Shown one piece after another: positions 1 to 8,820 of a stretch of DNA of 64,000 bases (within the stretch, counting starts at the first letter, position 1; each line of letters opens with the position of its first letter). A program made the translations under genes and the position numbers. The stretch is from JASSUD01 sp031963415 (GTDB lineage: Bacteria > Pseudomonadota > Gammaproteobacteria > Burkholderiales > Burkholderiaceae): the NCBI GenBank assembly GCA_031963415.1, contig JASSUI010000001.1:806001-870000 (forward strand). Reading direction: 5' to 3'. The notes beneath the pieces are model-generated. The model did no database searches. It was given only the letters and a program-made list of their open reading frames with translations, and was not told the DNA's origin.

Positions 1-2464
1 CTAAACACTGACCCGAGCTCACGTCCCATATCCGCACCGTTTTGTCATCACTGCCCGAAGCGATCTGCTGACCGCTGGGCGAATACACCACGCGCATAAC
101 CCAGGCGGTATGCCCTTGTAAGGTGTGGCCGGCCTTCCCGCTGTGCGCGTCCCACAGCCGCACTGTCTCGTCAAAACTGCCCGAGGCGATCTGCTGACCG
201 CTGGGCGAATACACCACGCTACCAACCCAGCCGGTATGCCCTTCTAAGATGGGGCCGGCCTCCCCGCTGTGCGCGTCCCACAGTCGCACCGTCTGGTCAT
301 CACTGCCCGAGGCGATCTGCTGACCGCTGGGCGAATACACCACGCTCAAAACCCTGTCGGTATGCCCTCGTAAGATGTGGCCGACCTCCCCGCTGTGCGC
401 GTCCCAAAGCCGCACCGTCTTGTCCTCACTGCCCGAGGCGATCTGATCACCGCTGGGCGAATACACCACGCTAAAAACAGCGCCGGTATGCCCTTTTAGG
501 GCGGGGCCGGCCTCCCCGCTGTGCGCGTCCCACAGCCGCACCGTCTTGTCCCCACTGCCCGAGGCGATCTGATCACCGCTGGGCGAATACACCACGCTCC
601 AAACATAGGAGGTATGCCCTTGTAAGGTGTGGCCGGCCTTCCCGCTGTGCGCGTCCCACAGCCGCACCGTATGGTCAGAGCTACCCGAGGCGATCTGCTG
701 ACCGCTGGGCGAATACACCACGCTATTAACAGTGGCGGTATGCCCTTGTAAGGTGTGGCCGGCCTCCCCGCTGTGCGCGTCCCACAGCCTCACCGTCTTG
801 TCCCCACTGGCCGAGGCGATCTGCTGACCGCTGGGCGAATACACCACGCGCATAACCCAGGCGGTATGCCCTCGCAAGGTGGGGCCGGCCTCCCCGCTGT
901 GTGCGTCCCAAAGACGCACTGTATTGTCATGACTGCCCGAGGCGATCTGATGACCGCTGGGCGAATACACCACGCTATTAACCCCGCGGGTATGCCCTTC
1001 TAAGATATGGCCGGCCTCCCCGCTGTGTGCGTCCCACAGCCGCACCGTATGGTCCCAACTGCCCGAAGCGATCTGCTGATCGCTGGGCGAATACACCACG
1101 CTATAAACACCGGAGGTATGCCCTTCTAAGATGGGGCCGGCCTCCCCGCTGTGCGCATCCCACAGCCGCACTGTATTGTCATCACTGCCCGAGGCGATCT
1201 GATGACCGCTGGGCGAATACACGACGCTCCTAACAACATGGTTATGCCCTTCTAAGATGTGGCCGGCCTCCCCGCTGTGCGCGTCCCACAAACGAACCGT
1301 CTTGTCAAAACTGCCCGAGGCGATCTGCTGACCGCTGGGCGAATACGCCACGCTACTAACAGGGCCGGTATGCCCTTCTAAGGTGGGGCCGGCCTCTCCG
1401 CTGTGCGCGTCCCACAGACGCACCGTCTTGTCATTACTGCCCGAGGCGATCTGCTGACCGCTGGGCGAATACACCACGCTATTAACAGCGGCGGTATGCC
1501 CTTGTAAGGTAGGGCCGGGTTCTCCGCTGTGGGCGTCCCACAGCCGCACTGTCTGGTCCCCACTGCCCGACGCGATCTGCTGACCGCTGGGTGAATACAC
1601 GACGCTTAAAACATAGCGGGTATGCCCTTGTAAGGTGCAGACCTTCTCCCAGCTCGACGTGTCATAGACACTGATCCTACCGTTGTAAAGGCCCACCGCA
1701 CACGCTTTCCCATCCGGCGAATAGGCGCACGAGGTCACCATGGCCTCTTCCTGCAAATACGGCCATTCGCCAAACCGCACCCCAGTCATCTGCGCTTTGC
1801 TTAAATTCGCCTCACGCAGCCAGCTCGCGCTAAGATTTGCTCCTCTCAAATCCGATCCCTGTAGTTGTGTTGAATCGAATACACCATGACTTAAATCTGT
1901 GTCAGGCACCCGTATTCCTTTGAAATCCTTATTATTCAATTGCACGCCGGCTTTAACTAACAGCGTCAGCGCGTTAGCTGCGATAGGCTGCACCTCTTCT
2001 GTTTTGGACCGCTCTACCCAATTCAATAATTTCTCTTTGAGCTGAGCGTCTTGTTGAAATCTCTTTTGTAAAAACCTAAATATCTCTCGATCGTTAGCAA
2101 GACAGACCAACTCAAAAAGTCCAGCTTTCTCTACAACCTGATCGAGTTGCCCTGAGTCTGATAGTTTTTGTAATTGACTCAAAGCAAATTTCTTTAACCC
2201 CTCGTCTGAGTGGATTAAAGCCCCTTGATATTGCTCTTGAATCCTTGCTTTGATTAAGTGTAATTTCAGCGCGGGCGAATCTATAGGTTCACCATTACGC
2301 GTCACTGTCGTGAGTGCGTTAAAAAAAGCCAGCCGACTTGAAAAATCCAGCTGACTTTCTATTGCCTCTCGAATTTCCAGCGCAAGCGAAAGAAAATCAA
2401 AGTCAGTAGATTTTTGTGCTGTTGGATAAGGCAGGTTGATAGGGTTTGAAATAGGGTTCAACAT
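1..2464 (-). CDS. WD40-repeat protein with pentapeptide segment, 3' end outside window
   Basis: Open on the minus strand from ATG at 2464 to the window edge (821 codons, no stop), so the C-terminus is missing. Residues 1-190 are helical and unrecognised. About 190-240 is a pentapeptide-like stretch (DLRGANLSASWLREANLS). One degenerate WD unit follows, then 13 near-identical 42-residue WD40 units of the form GHTxxVxSVVYSPSG...ASGSxDxTVRLWDAHSGE. From the segment VERSKTEE onward it is a paralog of the 1822-residue protein at 18558-24026, but it has no NACHT domain. WD40 propellers are protein-binding platforms; the partner is unknown. Repeats vary almost only at the two residues after GHT, the residue after the next V, and the two residues flanking the D in GSxDx. 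The first 57 codons and the upstream region are duplicated in inverted orientation at 2888-3139. Confidence 0.85.
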   Translation of the reverse strand, partial: MLNPISNPINLPYPTAQKSTDFDFLSLALEIREAIESQLDFSSRLAFFNALTTVTRNGEPIDSPALKLHLIKARIQEQYQGALIHSDEGLKKFALSQLQKLSDSGQLDQVVEKAGLFELVCLANDREIFRFLQKRFQQDAQLKEKLLNWVERSKTEEVQPIAANALTLLVKAGVQLNNKDFKGIRVPDTDLSHGVFDSTQLQGSDLRGANLSASWLREANLSKAQMTGVRFGEWPYLQEEAMVTSCAYSPDGKACAVGLYNGRISVYDTSSWEKVCTLQGHTRYVLSVVYSPSGQQIASGSGDQTVRLWDAHSGEPGPTLQGHTAAVNSVVYSPSGQQIASGSNDKTVRLWDAHSGEAGPTLEGHTGPVSSVAYSPSGQQIASGSFDKTVRLWDAHSGEAGHILEGHNHVVRSVVYSPSGHQIASGSDDNTVRLWDAHSGEAGPILEGHTSGVYSVVYSPSDQQIASGSWDHTVRLWDAHSGEAGHILEGHTRGVNSVVYSPSGHQIASGSHDNTVRLWDAHSGEAGPTLRGHTAWVMRVVYSPSGQQIASASGDKTVRLWDAHSGEAGHTLQGHTATVNSVVYSPSGQQIASGSSDHTVRLWDAHSGKAGHTLQGHTSYVWSVVYSPSGDQIASGSGDKTVRLWDAHSGEAGPALKGHTGAVFSVVYSPSGDQIASGSEDKTVRLWDAHSGEVGHILRGHTDRVLSVVYSPSGQQIASGSDDQTVRLWDAHSGEAGPILEGHTGWVGSVVYSPSGQQIASGSFDETVRLWDAHSGKAGHTLQGHTAWVMRVVYSPSGQQIASGSDDKTVRIWDVSSGQCL
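7..1644 (-). repeat. 13 tandem 126-bp WD40-coding units
   Basis: The word gggcgaatac (once gggtgaatac) recurs every 126 bp, 13 times, between about 78 and 1600. Each unit encodes one 42-residue WD40 blade. The units are nearly identical in DNA, which suggests recent amplification or concerted evolution. Differences cluster in the codons for the variable blade-surface residues. Confidence 0.9.
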
Positions 2465-2545
2465 AAATCTTATTCAATTAAAGTAAAACCATCTCCTGAG
2501 CGTCTGATCCGCTAGGGCTCCAGGTGTAGGGCAAGCGCGCTAGTG
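2294..2545. repeat. Left arm of a ~252-bp inverted duplication
   Basis: The reverse complement of this segment matches 2888-3139 with only scattered substitutions. It covers the upstream region (cggatcagacgctcaggag) and the first 57 codons of the WD40 gene that starts at 2464. Confidence 0.85.
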
Positions 2546-2615
2546 TGCCACAGACGCACAAATCATTTATGCATGTTTCCATGCTTTGTATTAACTGTAT
2601 TGTTGGCACTGCTTA

Positions 2616-2888
2616 TTACACTGTTGCTATTGCGCTCGCATAATTCGCTTCATAATTGCGCGCGTGGAACAGCAATGCCCAAATGGTGCGTGCATTCTTG
2701 TTGGCTAGTGCTATGGCGGCCACATTTTTATTTTGCCGATTAACCACACTGTTGATCCAGCTGCATGACCCAGGTTTCTGCTCGGCGTAGCGAATCACAG
2801 AGCGCGCCCCATGTATCATCAGAGTTCGGAGATAGATGTCGCCCCGTTTGCTCATTCCCAGCAGATATGATTTGTGCGTTTGTAGCAC
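2616..2888 (-). pseudogene. IS110/IS1111-type transposase, C-terminal remnant
   Basis: The minus-strand translation contains LLGMSKRGDIYLRTLMIHGA, followed by RNKNVAAIALANKNARTIWALL. This is the conserved C-terminal part of IS110-family (IS1111-group) transposases, the Transposase_20 region. The N-terminal DEDD catalytic domain is absent, so it is not functional. It fills almost exactly the space between the two arms of the inverted duplication (2294-2545 and 2888-3139). Confidence 0.8.
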
Positions 2889-3139
2889 ACTCGCGCGTTT
2901 GCCCTCCCCCTGGAGCCTTGGCGGATCAGACGCTCAGGAGATAGTTTTACTTTAATTGAACAAAATTTATGCTGAACCCTATTTCAAATCCTATCAACCT
3001 GCCTTATCTAACAGCACAAAAATCTACTGACTTTGATTTTCTTACGCTTGCGCTGGAAATTCGAGAGGAAATAGAAAGCCAGTTGGATTTTTCAAGTCGG
3101 CTGGCTTTTTTTAACGCACTCACGACAGTAACGCGTAAT
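2888..3139. repeat. Right arm of the ~252-bp inverted duplication
   Basis: Inverted copy of 2294-2545. It carries the 5' flank and the first 57 codons of the WD40 gene, reading outward on the plus strand. Homology stops at acgcgtaat near 3139. Confidence 0.85.
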
Positions 3140-3184
3140 AGGGAAAACCGCGACCACCCGACCATGGCACAATCTGGCTATTAG
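2969..3184 (+). pseudogene. Duplicated N-terminal fragment of the WD40 gene
   Basis: A 71-codon frame beginning MLNPISNPINLPYLTAQKST. Residues 1-57 match the start of the protein encoded from 2464 on the opposite strand, with a few substitutions; the last 14 residues are unrelated. There is no WD40 or pentapeptide part. It probably arose by partial inverted duplication or by inversion around the IS110 remnant. It may still be expressed, since its upstream region is duplicated too. Confidence 0.7.
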
Positions 3185-3188
3185 CAAA

Positions 3189-3231
3189 AATGCCTAAGAC
3201 TCATGCGTGCAACGCATCGGTCTTAGGCATT
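3189..3231. terminator. Strong hairpin, possible terminator
   Basis: tgcctaagac (3191-3200) pairs with gtcttaggca (3220-3229), and an inner atgcgt/acgcat pair extends the stem. It lies just after the truncated 71-codon frame and has only a weak T-rich tail. It could be a terminator or an IS-end structure. Confidence 0.45.
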
Positions 3232-3426
3232 CTGTATTTGTCTTTTCACCGTTATACGGTAAATGATGAGATTCAGATATAAAGGAAAGTCCCGACTTTC
3301 AATTTGGCCTACTAAGCAGAAGTTGTGGACGGTATTATTGCGCGAAGCCTATGAGCCGCAAGACTTATTCAATGAAGCCAAGCCATTACTGAATCTTGAG
3401 GGCGGCAGGTCAGCTGGAATAAGGAT

Positions 3427-3564
3427 TTGAAAATCTTTTACAAGCGCTTAAGAGCAGCAGGAAAACCCGCAAAAATCGCACTGATTGCTGTTCTTCGTAA
3501 ACTGATTTCTATTCTCAATAGCATCATGCAGCGTCAATCGCCTTGGGTGGAAAATTCAGGTTGA
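3427..3564 (+). pseudogene. IS110-family transposase, extreme C-terminal remnant
   Basis: The frame reads FYKRLRAAGKPAKIALIAVL, then RKLISILNSIMQRQ and a stop at 3562. This is the typical tail of IS110-family transposases (RLRxxGKPxKxAxxAxMRKL). No start or catalytic domain remains. It lies on the opposite strand to the IS110 remnant at 2616-2888, so the two come from different copies or from a rearranged one. Confidence 0.7.
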
Positions 3565-3605
3565 TTTTTATCGCAGATGCTGACGTTAGCCAACATTCTT
3601 AAACC

Positions 3606-3673
3606 TGACCTTCCCCCGTTTAAGCTGCCCTAGATGACTTAGGGGTCAGGGCAGCTTAAACGGGGGAAGGTCA
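3606..3673. repeat. 25-bp perfect inverted repeat resembling abutted IS ends
   Basis: TGACCTTCCCCCGTTTAAGC continuing to 3630 is the exact reverse complement of 3649-3673, with an 18-nt loop. Outer ends in 5'-TGA are typical of IS3-family terminal repeats, so this may be two IS ends brought together or a tiny non-autonomous element. That reading is inference; no transposase lies between the arms. Confidence 0.7.
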
Positions 3674-3728
3674 ATACGACATAGAAACACCACTACAAAG
3701 TCATTCACCCCTTTCCTAAACCTAGACA

Positions 3729-3834
3729 GGCGCTGAATAAACCGCAAATAAGAAATACCATGACTAGATAACAGCGCATGATTACTTATCGCAAAGCTGT
3801 ATTTATTCTGCTGCTCTTGGTTTATTCAACGTCT
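3729..3834. repeat. Dispersed palindromic repeat, family 1 (CGCTGAATAAACC ends)
   Basis: Begins ggcgctgaataaaccgc and ends ggtttattcaacgtc, so its termini are inverted repeats. Other copies or half-copies lie at 12541-12589, 30045-30139, 34426-34508, 34859-34890 and 51346-51375. No coding content. The rest of 3185-3927 holds only the hairpin, the IS110 tail and the inverted repeat listed separately. Confidence 0.65.
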
Positions 3835-3927
3835 TTCTATTGCTTCTTATCGTTTTATTAATTGTGCATCTGTACAAATAGATGCACCGCTTCTGCTAAA
3901 CGATTTTCCATTAGATGAATAGAATTT

Positions 3928-4806
3928 TTACGTTCCATCAGCGGGCAATTCTGTCCGAGCAGGTGTGTTGCCTAGTACACGATAAGTTGAAGTAACTTGT
4001 GCAGCAGCTAACATTAATGCGGAGTCAGTCGATGGTCTTTGCAACACAGGATTTTTATGAGACCTAAGCGGTACAGGAGAGCGCATACCAGGGATTGGCT
4101 TTGGCCCCATGCCTTCAGCCCTACTACACCATATGCGAAGCTTTTCAAATTGCCAGTTGTTATAAAGTGCAACGGCTGAAGCACGGTTGGTTGCACCCAA
4201 TAGTCTAAACACGCTTGCTAAATGAATTTTGACTGTTCCCTCACTAATACCTAATGTTCGCGCAATCATCTTATTTGTGTTGCCCATATGAACTAAACGC
4301 ATAATCTGATGCTGGCGAGGCGAGAGACGCTCCATACCACTATTGGGACGACGCGGAATTTTCTTGTCGGGAGGATGATTGTGATTTTTGACAGGGAGAC
4401 TTTCCTTTGACAGCGTCGAGTTTAACGCGCCCACTGGCACGTAATGGCCACCTAACGATACCAATTCAAGGGCGCGTAAAATCAGACGAGGATCGAGCCG
4501 GCGAGGGATAACACCAAGTACGCCCATATGTAATAGCGAATCAACAATCTCAGAATCTGTGACGTCGCTCAAAATAGCAACTTGTAACGTAGGGTATTCA
4601 CGCAACGCATTCACCAGATTCGCCACCTGCATCCAATGTGATTGCCCATCAATCACTAAAAGGTCAGGCAAACCAAATCTTAAAATATGCATAACTTGTT
4701 GCCAGTTTTGTGCTTCTGTAAATTTCGCGTGCCGATCTATTTGCCTCAATAACGTTTTGAGTCCTTCACACCGTTCGGGCTGATCGTCGAGTACAAAAAA
4801 TTTCAC
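3928..4806 (-). CDS. NarL/FixJ-type (LuxR-HTH) response regulator
   Basis: About 292 residues. Residues 1-120 resemble a receiver domain (VLDDQPERCEGL near the start, LLVIDGQ with a possible phospho-acceptor Asp near 50). A linker is followed by a LuxR-type helix-turn-helix near 160-220 (LSPRQHQIMRLVHMGNTNKM, then ISEGTVKIHLASVFRLLGA). About 75 residues of unrecognised C-terminal extension follow. I place the start at GTG 4806, preceded by gggggaga at good spacing; an in-frame ATG at 4827 lacks a ribosome-binding site. No histidine kinase gene is adjacent, so it is an orphan regulator. Its target genes cannot be read from the sequence. Confidence 0.82.
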   Translation of the reverse strand: MKFFVLDDQPERCEGLKTLLRQIDRHAKFTEAQNWQQVMHILRFGLPDLLVIDGQSHWMQVANLVNALREYPTLQVAILSDVTDSEIVDSLLHMGVLGVIPRRLDPRLILRALELVSLGGHYVPVGALNSTLSKESLPVKNHNHPPDKKIPRRPNSGMERLSPRQHQIMRLVHMGNTNKMIARTLGISEGTVKIHLASVFRLLGATNRASAVALYNNWQFEKLRIWCSRAEGMGPKPIPGMRSPVPLRSHKNPVLQRPSTDSALMLAAAQVTSTYRVLGNTPARTELPADGT

Positions 4807-5097
4807 TTGGATCTCCCCCTGGTACATTGCCTGATGGTAAGTAAAAGAATTAACCCATCGCTTAGGACCCCCACCAACGAAAGATGAAATGGGTCCTTAT
4901 GCGAACATGCATCAACTCTTAAGTCATCATGACAAATTTACTGCGCACTTGCGCTCTATCCAAAAGCTATAGGGCGAATAGCAAAGAAATAAGGGAGAAG
5001 AAAAAACTGAGCGCGTAAAACAATGGCTAGCAAGTTAACACCTTACTAGCCATTTGCATTTCTAAATCAGAAGGAACGTTTCTAAAGAACAAGGCCT

Positions 5098-6303
5098 TTA
5101 ATGAAAACAGGGTTGAACAGTTTCAATTTCTTCTGGCATTTCCGCATGCACAATTTCGCCAAGCGGATCGACGTAAAGTGGTGCATTGCAGTCTTCGCAA
5201 TACTCAGGCTCAAAGCGATCAGCATGACGACGAATATCGGTAACACCTCTTTTTTTCAACAGCGAAATAATCTGCTCAAGCGGATTATCTAGCGCCATTT
5301 CGTCGTCATCTAGATTACTTTCATTTTCGCGCTCGTAAAGCGGCCAGATTAGGCCATGTAGCACGTCATTATCGCCACGCTGTGTAAATCCTATCCGGTA
5401 TTCACTAACACGCGTTTCACCAAAACCACCAATCACAGCGCGCAAATCACTCGCGTTGATTTCGAGTGCATCTTCTAGAAAACGCACAGCGACATTCAGC
5501 ATATGCGGTCGGATAGATTCATCTGCAGATCGGCATGCTGAGTAATATGCATCGGGCAATAAACACTCCCATTCGCAGCCAGGCAAGATGCGTCCAAGCT
5601 CTACATTAACTTGTTCAGTCCATTGCTTTAAACAAGCTGCACGATCTAAATAGACGTCACTTTTTTCATCTTGCCAACGAAATAATGCAGTGCCTGTAGG
5701 CACGACCACCGCCGCTAACAAAAAGCGTGGGTCAGCGAGAATCGGCGAGGTCTCCGGCAAACTATTTGTATTTAGATGTAGTGGGTTACCAGTCAGTGCT
5801 GCTTGCGCTAACTGTTGGTTAAAGCGATAAGTCTCCACATAATTACGCGGCAATTGATCAATACTATACAAATAGGGCGCAACGCTCAGACGGGCCCCAT
5901 TCGCTAGCACACTGTCTTGCAAACATTTATGCAAAGCTTGCATAGCTTCAGCTTTTAATACACCAGAGGGAATTGAATAACGCGTCCAAGCCAAGGTGGG
6001 CACGGCAATCAATAACACATCCCAGTTTTTATCTTCGTACTGCAAAGTCAAAGATTCACTATGCGTTTCAGCAAGTTCCGCAAGCGCACTATAGGCATCG
6101 TCGACCTGGCTTTGCTGAAGACGATCAAGCGCAGCCTCCAGCGTAGCTTGATTGCCGTTGCGCAAAATTTTTGCGAGCAACAAGCCAATACGAGCTTCCC
6201 AAAAGCTGTCTTCGACTCGACTCCCTGAAGCAAAGAGCATAAGCGATAGGCCGATTAATTTTTGAGCATCAGCAGGCAGACGTTTGGCGTTTGAAGAGCG
6301 CAT
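5098..6303 (-). CDS. DUF2863-like conserved Burkholderiales protein
   Basis: About 401 residues, unknown function. The beginning (AQKLIGLSLMLFASGSRVED) and overall length resemble the DUF2863 family of Burkholderia relatives; this is recognition from memory without a search. The C-terminus holds a CxxC pair (YCEDCNAPLY) that could bind metal. It has no signal peptide or membrane helix, so it is probably cytosolic. I choose ATG 6303 because upstream extension reaches only a TTG at 6381 and adds an unlikely N-terminus. It is divergent from the glycosyltransferase gene at 6716. Confidence 0.7.
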   Translation of the reverse strand: MRSSNAKRLPADAQKLIGLSLMLFASGSRVEDSFWEARIGLLLAKILRNGNQATLEAALDRLQQSQVDDAYSALAELAETHSESLTLQYEDKNWDVLLIAVPTLAWTRYSIPSGVLKAEAMQALHKCLQDSVLANGARLSVAPYLYSIDQLPRNYVETYRFNQQLAQAALTGNPLHLNTNSLPETSPILADPRFLLAAVVVPTGTALFRWQDEKSDVYLDRAACLKQWTEQVNVELGRILPGCEWECLLPDAYYSACRSADESIRPHMLNVAVRFLEDALEINASDLRAVIGGFGETRVSEYRIGFTQRGDNDVLHGLIWPLYERENESNLDDDEMALDNPLEQIISLLKKRGVTDIRRHADRFEPEYCEDCNAPLYVDPLGEIVHAEMPEEIETVQPCFH

Positions 6304-6715
6304 AAAAAAATAATTTCCAAGGTGAAGAAAGTGGAGAGTACGTATTTTAGCTTTGTTGGCGAAAACCACTCTTTTCCGCAAAAAGAAGCTTACAACTATG
6401 TTTTAGCAGAAAGCAGGTACCGTTTGTCTATTTGTAAGAAATGTAAGACTCTGAAAAATAACTATCCAAATTCATAAATTCAGGTTAGTAATTGATACCA
6501 CTAGCGTTTTGCGTTTGAATGCCAAACTTTCTACAAATATTTTTAATCACGGGAAAGGTTTGCTGGCATAAACAATAAATGGGTAAGTCAAAAAAATGAC
6601 TAATAAATATGACACGTCCAATCATCCTTGCAAACCTTCCACTCATATCGGTAGCAGCCACTCTCACTGTTTTTTCGCTGCTACAGCACATTAATTTAGT
6701 AAGGAGATTGTCACT
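6304..6715. other. Intergenic region between divergent genes
   Basis: 412 bp between the DUF2863-like gene and the glycosyltransferase gene. It must contain both promoters. I see no convincing -10/-35 pair, repeat or small gene. Confidence 0.4.
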
Positions 6716-7780
6716 ATGTTGCGAATCGCACAAATTGCTCCCCTACATGAGGCGGTTCCGCCTAAGCTCTATGGGGGAACTGAGCGCGTGGTTTCTTATT
6801 TAACCGAAGCCCTGGTGGAGTTAGGCCATCAAGTCACCCTGTTTGCCAGCGGTGACTCGCAAACGAAAGCAGAACTGAGACCCATTTGGCCAAGTGCATT
6901 GCGACTTGACCCATCAGTGCGTGATCCTATCGCTCCCCACATGTTGATGTTAGAAGAAGTGTGCAGAGCGTACGAAGAATTCGATATTCTGCATTTTCAC
7001 ATTGATTATTTCCCATTCTCGCTGTTTTCTCGCTTTGGCGCCCCTTTTGTTAACACGCTGCATGGCCGACTTGACTTGCCCGAGTTGCAACCTGTGTTTA
7101 ATACTTTCTCAAATGCACCCGTCGTTTCTATTTCCAACTCACAACGTTTGCCACTACCACAAGCGAATTGGATGCAGACCATTTATCACGGCCTGCCAGC
7201 TGACTTACTGACGCCGCAAACGGATATTCAACCCGAATATCTCGCGTTCCTTGGTCGCATTTGTCCAGAAAAAGGTGTTGATGCTGCGATCAGAATTGCA
7301 GCTCAAAGCGGATTGCCTCTCAAGATCGCAGCCAAAGTGGATAAAGCAGATAAAGTCTATTTTGAGACAGCGATCGAACCTTTATTGTCACAAACACACG
7401 TAGAATTTATTGGTGAAATTAATGAAGCGCAAAAACCGGCGTTCTTATCCGGCGCGAAAGCGTTGCTGTTCCCAATCGACTGGCCAGAACCATTTGGACT
7501 GGTGATGATTGAAGCGATGGCATGCGGCACCCCAGTGATCGCATACAGAAACGGCTCCGTGCCAGAAGTAATTGACGATGGCGTTACCGGCTTTATCGTC
7601 GAAGATGAAATCGGCGCGCTAGGTGCGCTTGCGCGACTCAATGAATTGCCGCGCGCTAAAATCCGCGAGCGTTTTGAAGAACGCTTCACCGCTAAAGTGA
7701 TGGCGAATAATTACCTGAACCTGTACACCGAAATACTGCACTCGCGTAAACATCCGCATCTACGGCAAGTTGCTGGCTAG
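6716..7780 (+). CDS. GT4-family glycosyltransferase
   Basis: 354 residues with the two-Rossmann (GT-B) layout of family 4 retaining glycosyltransferases. The N-terminal acceptor side begins RIAQIAPLHEAVPPKLYGGT and continues ERVVSYLTEAL. The C-terminal nucleotide-sugar side carries the E-x7-E region PEPFGLVMIEAMACGTPVIA and then SVPEVI. There is no signal peptide, so it is cytosolic or peripherally membrane-bound. ATG 6716 follows aaggag at ideal spacing. It stands alone without other polysaccharide genes, so donor and acceptor are not predictable; a role in envelope or exopolysaccharide glycosylation is inference. Confidence 0.87.
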   Translation: MLRIAQIAPLHEAVPPKLYGGTERVVSYLTEALVELGHQVTLFASGDSQTKAELRPIWPSALRLDPSVRDPIAPHMLMLEEVCRAYEEFDILHFHIDYFPFSLFSRFGAPFVNTLHGRLDLPELQPVFNTFSNAPVVSISNSQRLPLPQANWMQTIYHGLPADLLTPQTDIQPEYLAFLGRICPEKGVDAAIRIAAQSGLPLKIAAKVDKADKVYFETAIEPLLSQTHVEFIGEINEAQKPAFLSGAKALLFPIDWPEPFGLVMIEAMACGTPVIAYRNGSVPEVIDDGVTGFIVEDEIGALGALARLNELPRAKIRERFEERFTAKVMANNYLNLYTEILHSRKHPHLRQVAG

Positions 7781-8033
7781 TCGTGCGTAACTAGATAAGT
7801 GTCGATCAGCGCAGCGTGAAACAATCATTGATTTTAATCGCTGCGCTCTCTTCTTTAGCCCCCTCTTCCCCTCCTCCGTCTGATCACTGCCAAATGCAGG
7901 TAACGCTCATCTCTTTTGTCCCTCTACAGCACCTTGCAAAAAACCAACATAGAAAACCACTTAATTTAAGAATAAACCATAGAAGCTCAGGTAAAATACT
8001 TACCCGCTTTTTATAAGAATTTTCTTAATTTTT
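7781..8033. other. Intergenic, no supported gene
   Basis: Noncoding gap after the glycosyltransferase gene, becoming strongly A+T-rich toward 8030. A 66-codon GTG frame at 7816-8016 has no ribosome-binding site and no recognisable similarity, so I do not call it. Confidence 0.4.
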
Positions 8034-8057
8034 TTCGTTATCCGTCTACTTATTTCG
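8034..8057 (+). promoter_or_regulatory. Perfect hrpII-like box (TTCG-N16-TTCG)
   Basis: TTCG at 8034-8037 and TTCG at 8054-8057, separated by exactly 16 nt, 80 bp before ATG 8137. This is the HrpB-type activator site of Ralstonia/Burkholderia type III secretion genes. The expected -10 about 30 nt downstream is only weakly matched (taaata near 8090). A single chance match is possible. Confidence 0.5.
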
Positions 8058-8136
8058 TAGTTTGTGACGCAGAAAATTCTTGTTGTTTGTAAATAAAGAA
8101 GTTCCCCTAACTTTATTCATAACACTGAGAGAAAAT

Positions 8137-8820
8137 ATGGCTGGCCCTATTTCCAAACAATCCTCCTCCCCATACCCCCTGTCACCCTCTTTTAATGAAA
8201 AGTTACCTAATCAACCTGATCAACCTACACAACAAGGAAATGGAACAGAAGCTTTACGCCCACAGCATAATTCGCGACGTCCTCCACTCACAGATTCCGG
8301 CTACTTTTCTCTATCCACTTTAGGCCTAAAGCAACCTCAAGCGCTTCTAAACCCGATCTTAAAAAGTGACTCCCAAGCACAGTTAGCGCAAACTGTCTCA
8401 GTTTCAGCAGAAGAAGTTGCGGCTCATGTCACTTACAGCGAAGTAAAAGAAAGTGAATGGCCAGCAGAAGCAAAGGCTTTCTTTGCTGCTATGGAAGATC
8501 TATTTAGCTTACTCAACACAGAAGCAAAAAAATATCAGGAAAATCAAAAAATAATCCAAAAAAAGATAAAATTAAATACAGCCAATATCAAAATGGTTGA
8601 AATGCACATCAAATTCGATCAAGAAAATCCCGAATTAAACGAAGATTTAAATTGGCTTCACCAACAAGCAAAAGAATTATACCAAGCCGAATACAACCTA
8701 AATAATAATAATAAATATATATTAATCAATGAAAAAATAGATGAATTAAAAATAGATTTTTTTGCATTATATGGAAACACAAACCAAAAAAAACCAACAA
8801 ATATTTTCAATATGGAATGA
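8137..8820 (+). CDS. A+T-rich orphan protein, candidate effector (5' part)
   Basis: 227 residues, no recognised family. The first ~80 residues are Ser/Pro/Gln-rich and probably disordered (MAGPISKQSSSPYPLSPSFN); the rest is helical, Lys/Asn-rich and coiled-coil-like. Such an N-terminus resembles type III effectors, and a hrpII-like box lies 80 bp upstream. ATG 8137 follows gagagaaaat; a longer frame would begin at a TTG at 8080. The frame ends just after an 8-A run at 8786-8793, while the +1 frame continues to 9457. The two frames therefore probably formed one gene, now split by a one-base shift (or read through by slippage). Codon use and base composition differ sharply from the glycine-cleavage genes next door. 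Confidence 0.6.
   Translation: MAGPISKQSSSPYPLSPSFNEKLPNQPDQPTQQGNGTEALRPQHNSRRPPLTDSGYFSLSTLGLKQPQALLNPILKSDSQAQLAQTVSVSAEEVAAHVTYSEVKESEWPAEAKAFFAAMEDLFSLLNTEAKKYQENQKIIQKKIKLNTANIKMVEMHIKFDQENPELNEDLNWLHQQAKELYQAEYNLNNNNKYILINEKIDELKIDFFALYGNTNQKKPTNIFNME

Noticed and set aside
1..1650. Regular 126-bp repeats resembling an array such as CRISPR
   Set aside because: The repeats are in one open reading frame and encode WD40 blades; there are no 25-40 bp spacers.
3267..3431. Short plus-strand frame MRFRYKGKSRLSIWP... before the IS110 tail
   Set aside because: No similarity recognised; it is probably debris in IS-derived DNA, so not called a gene.
6384..6715. Frames of 60-80 codons on both strands upstream of the glycosyltransferase
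   Set aside because: They overlap the promoter region, lack ribosome-binding sites and show no conserved sequence.
7816..8016. 66-codon GTG frame with a hydrophobic start
   Set aside because: No ribosome-binding site, no conserved features, low-complexity Pro/Ser stretch.
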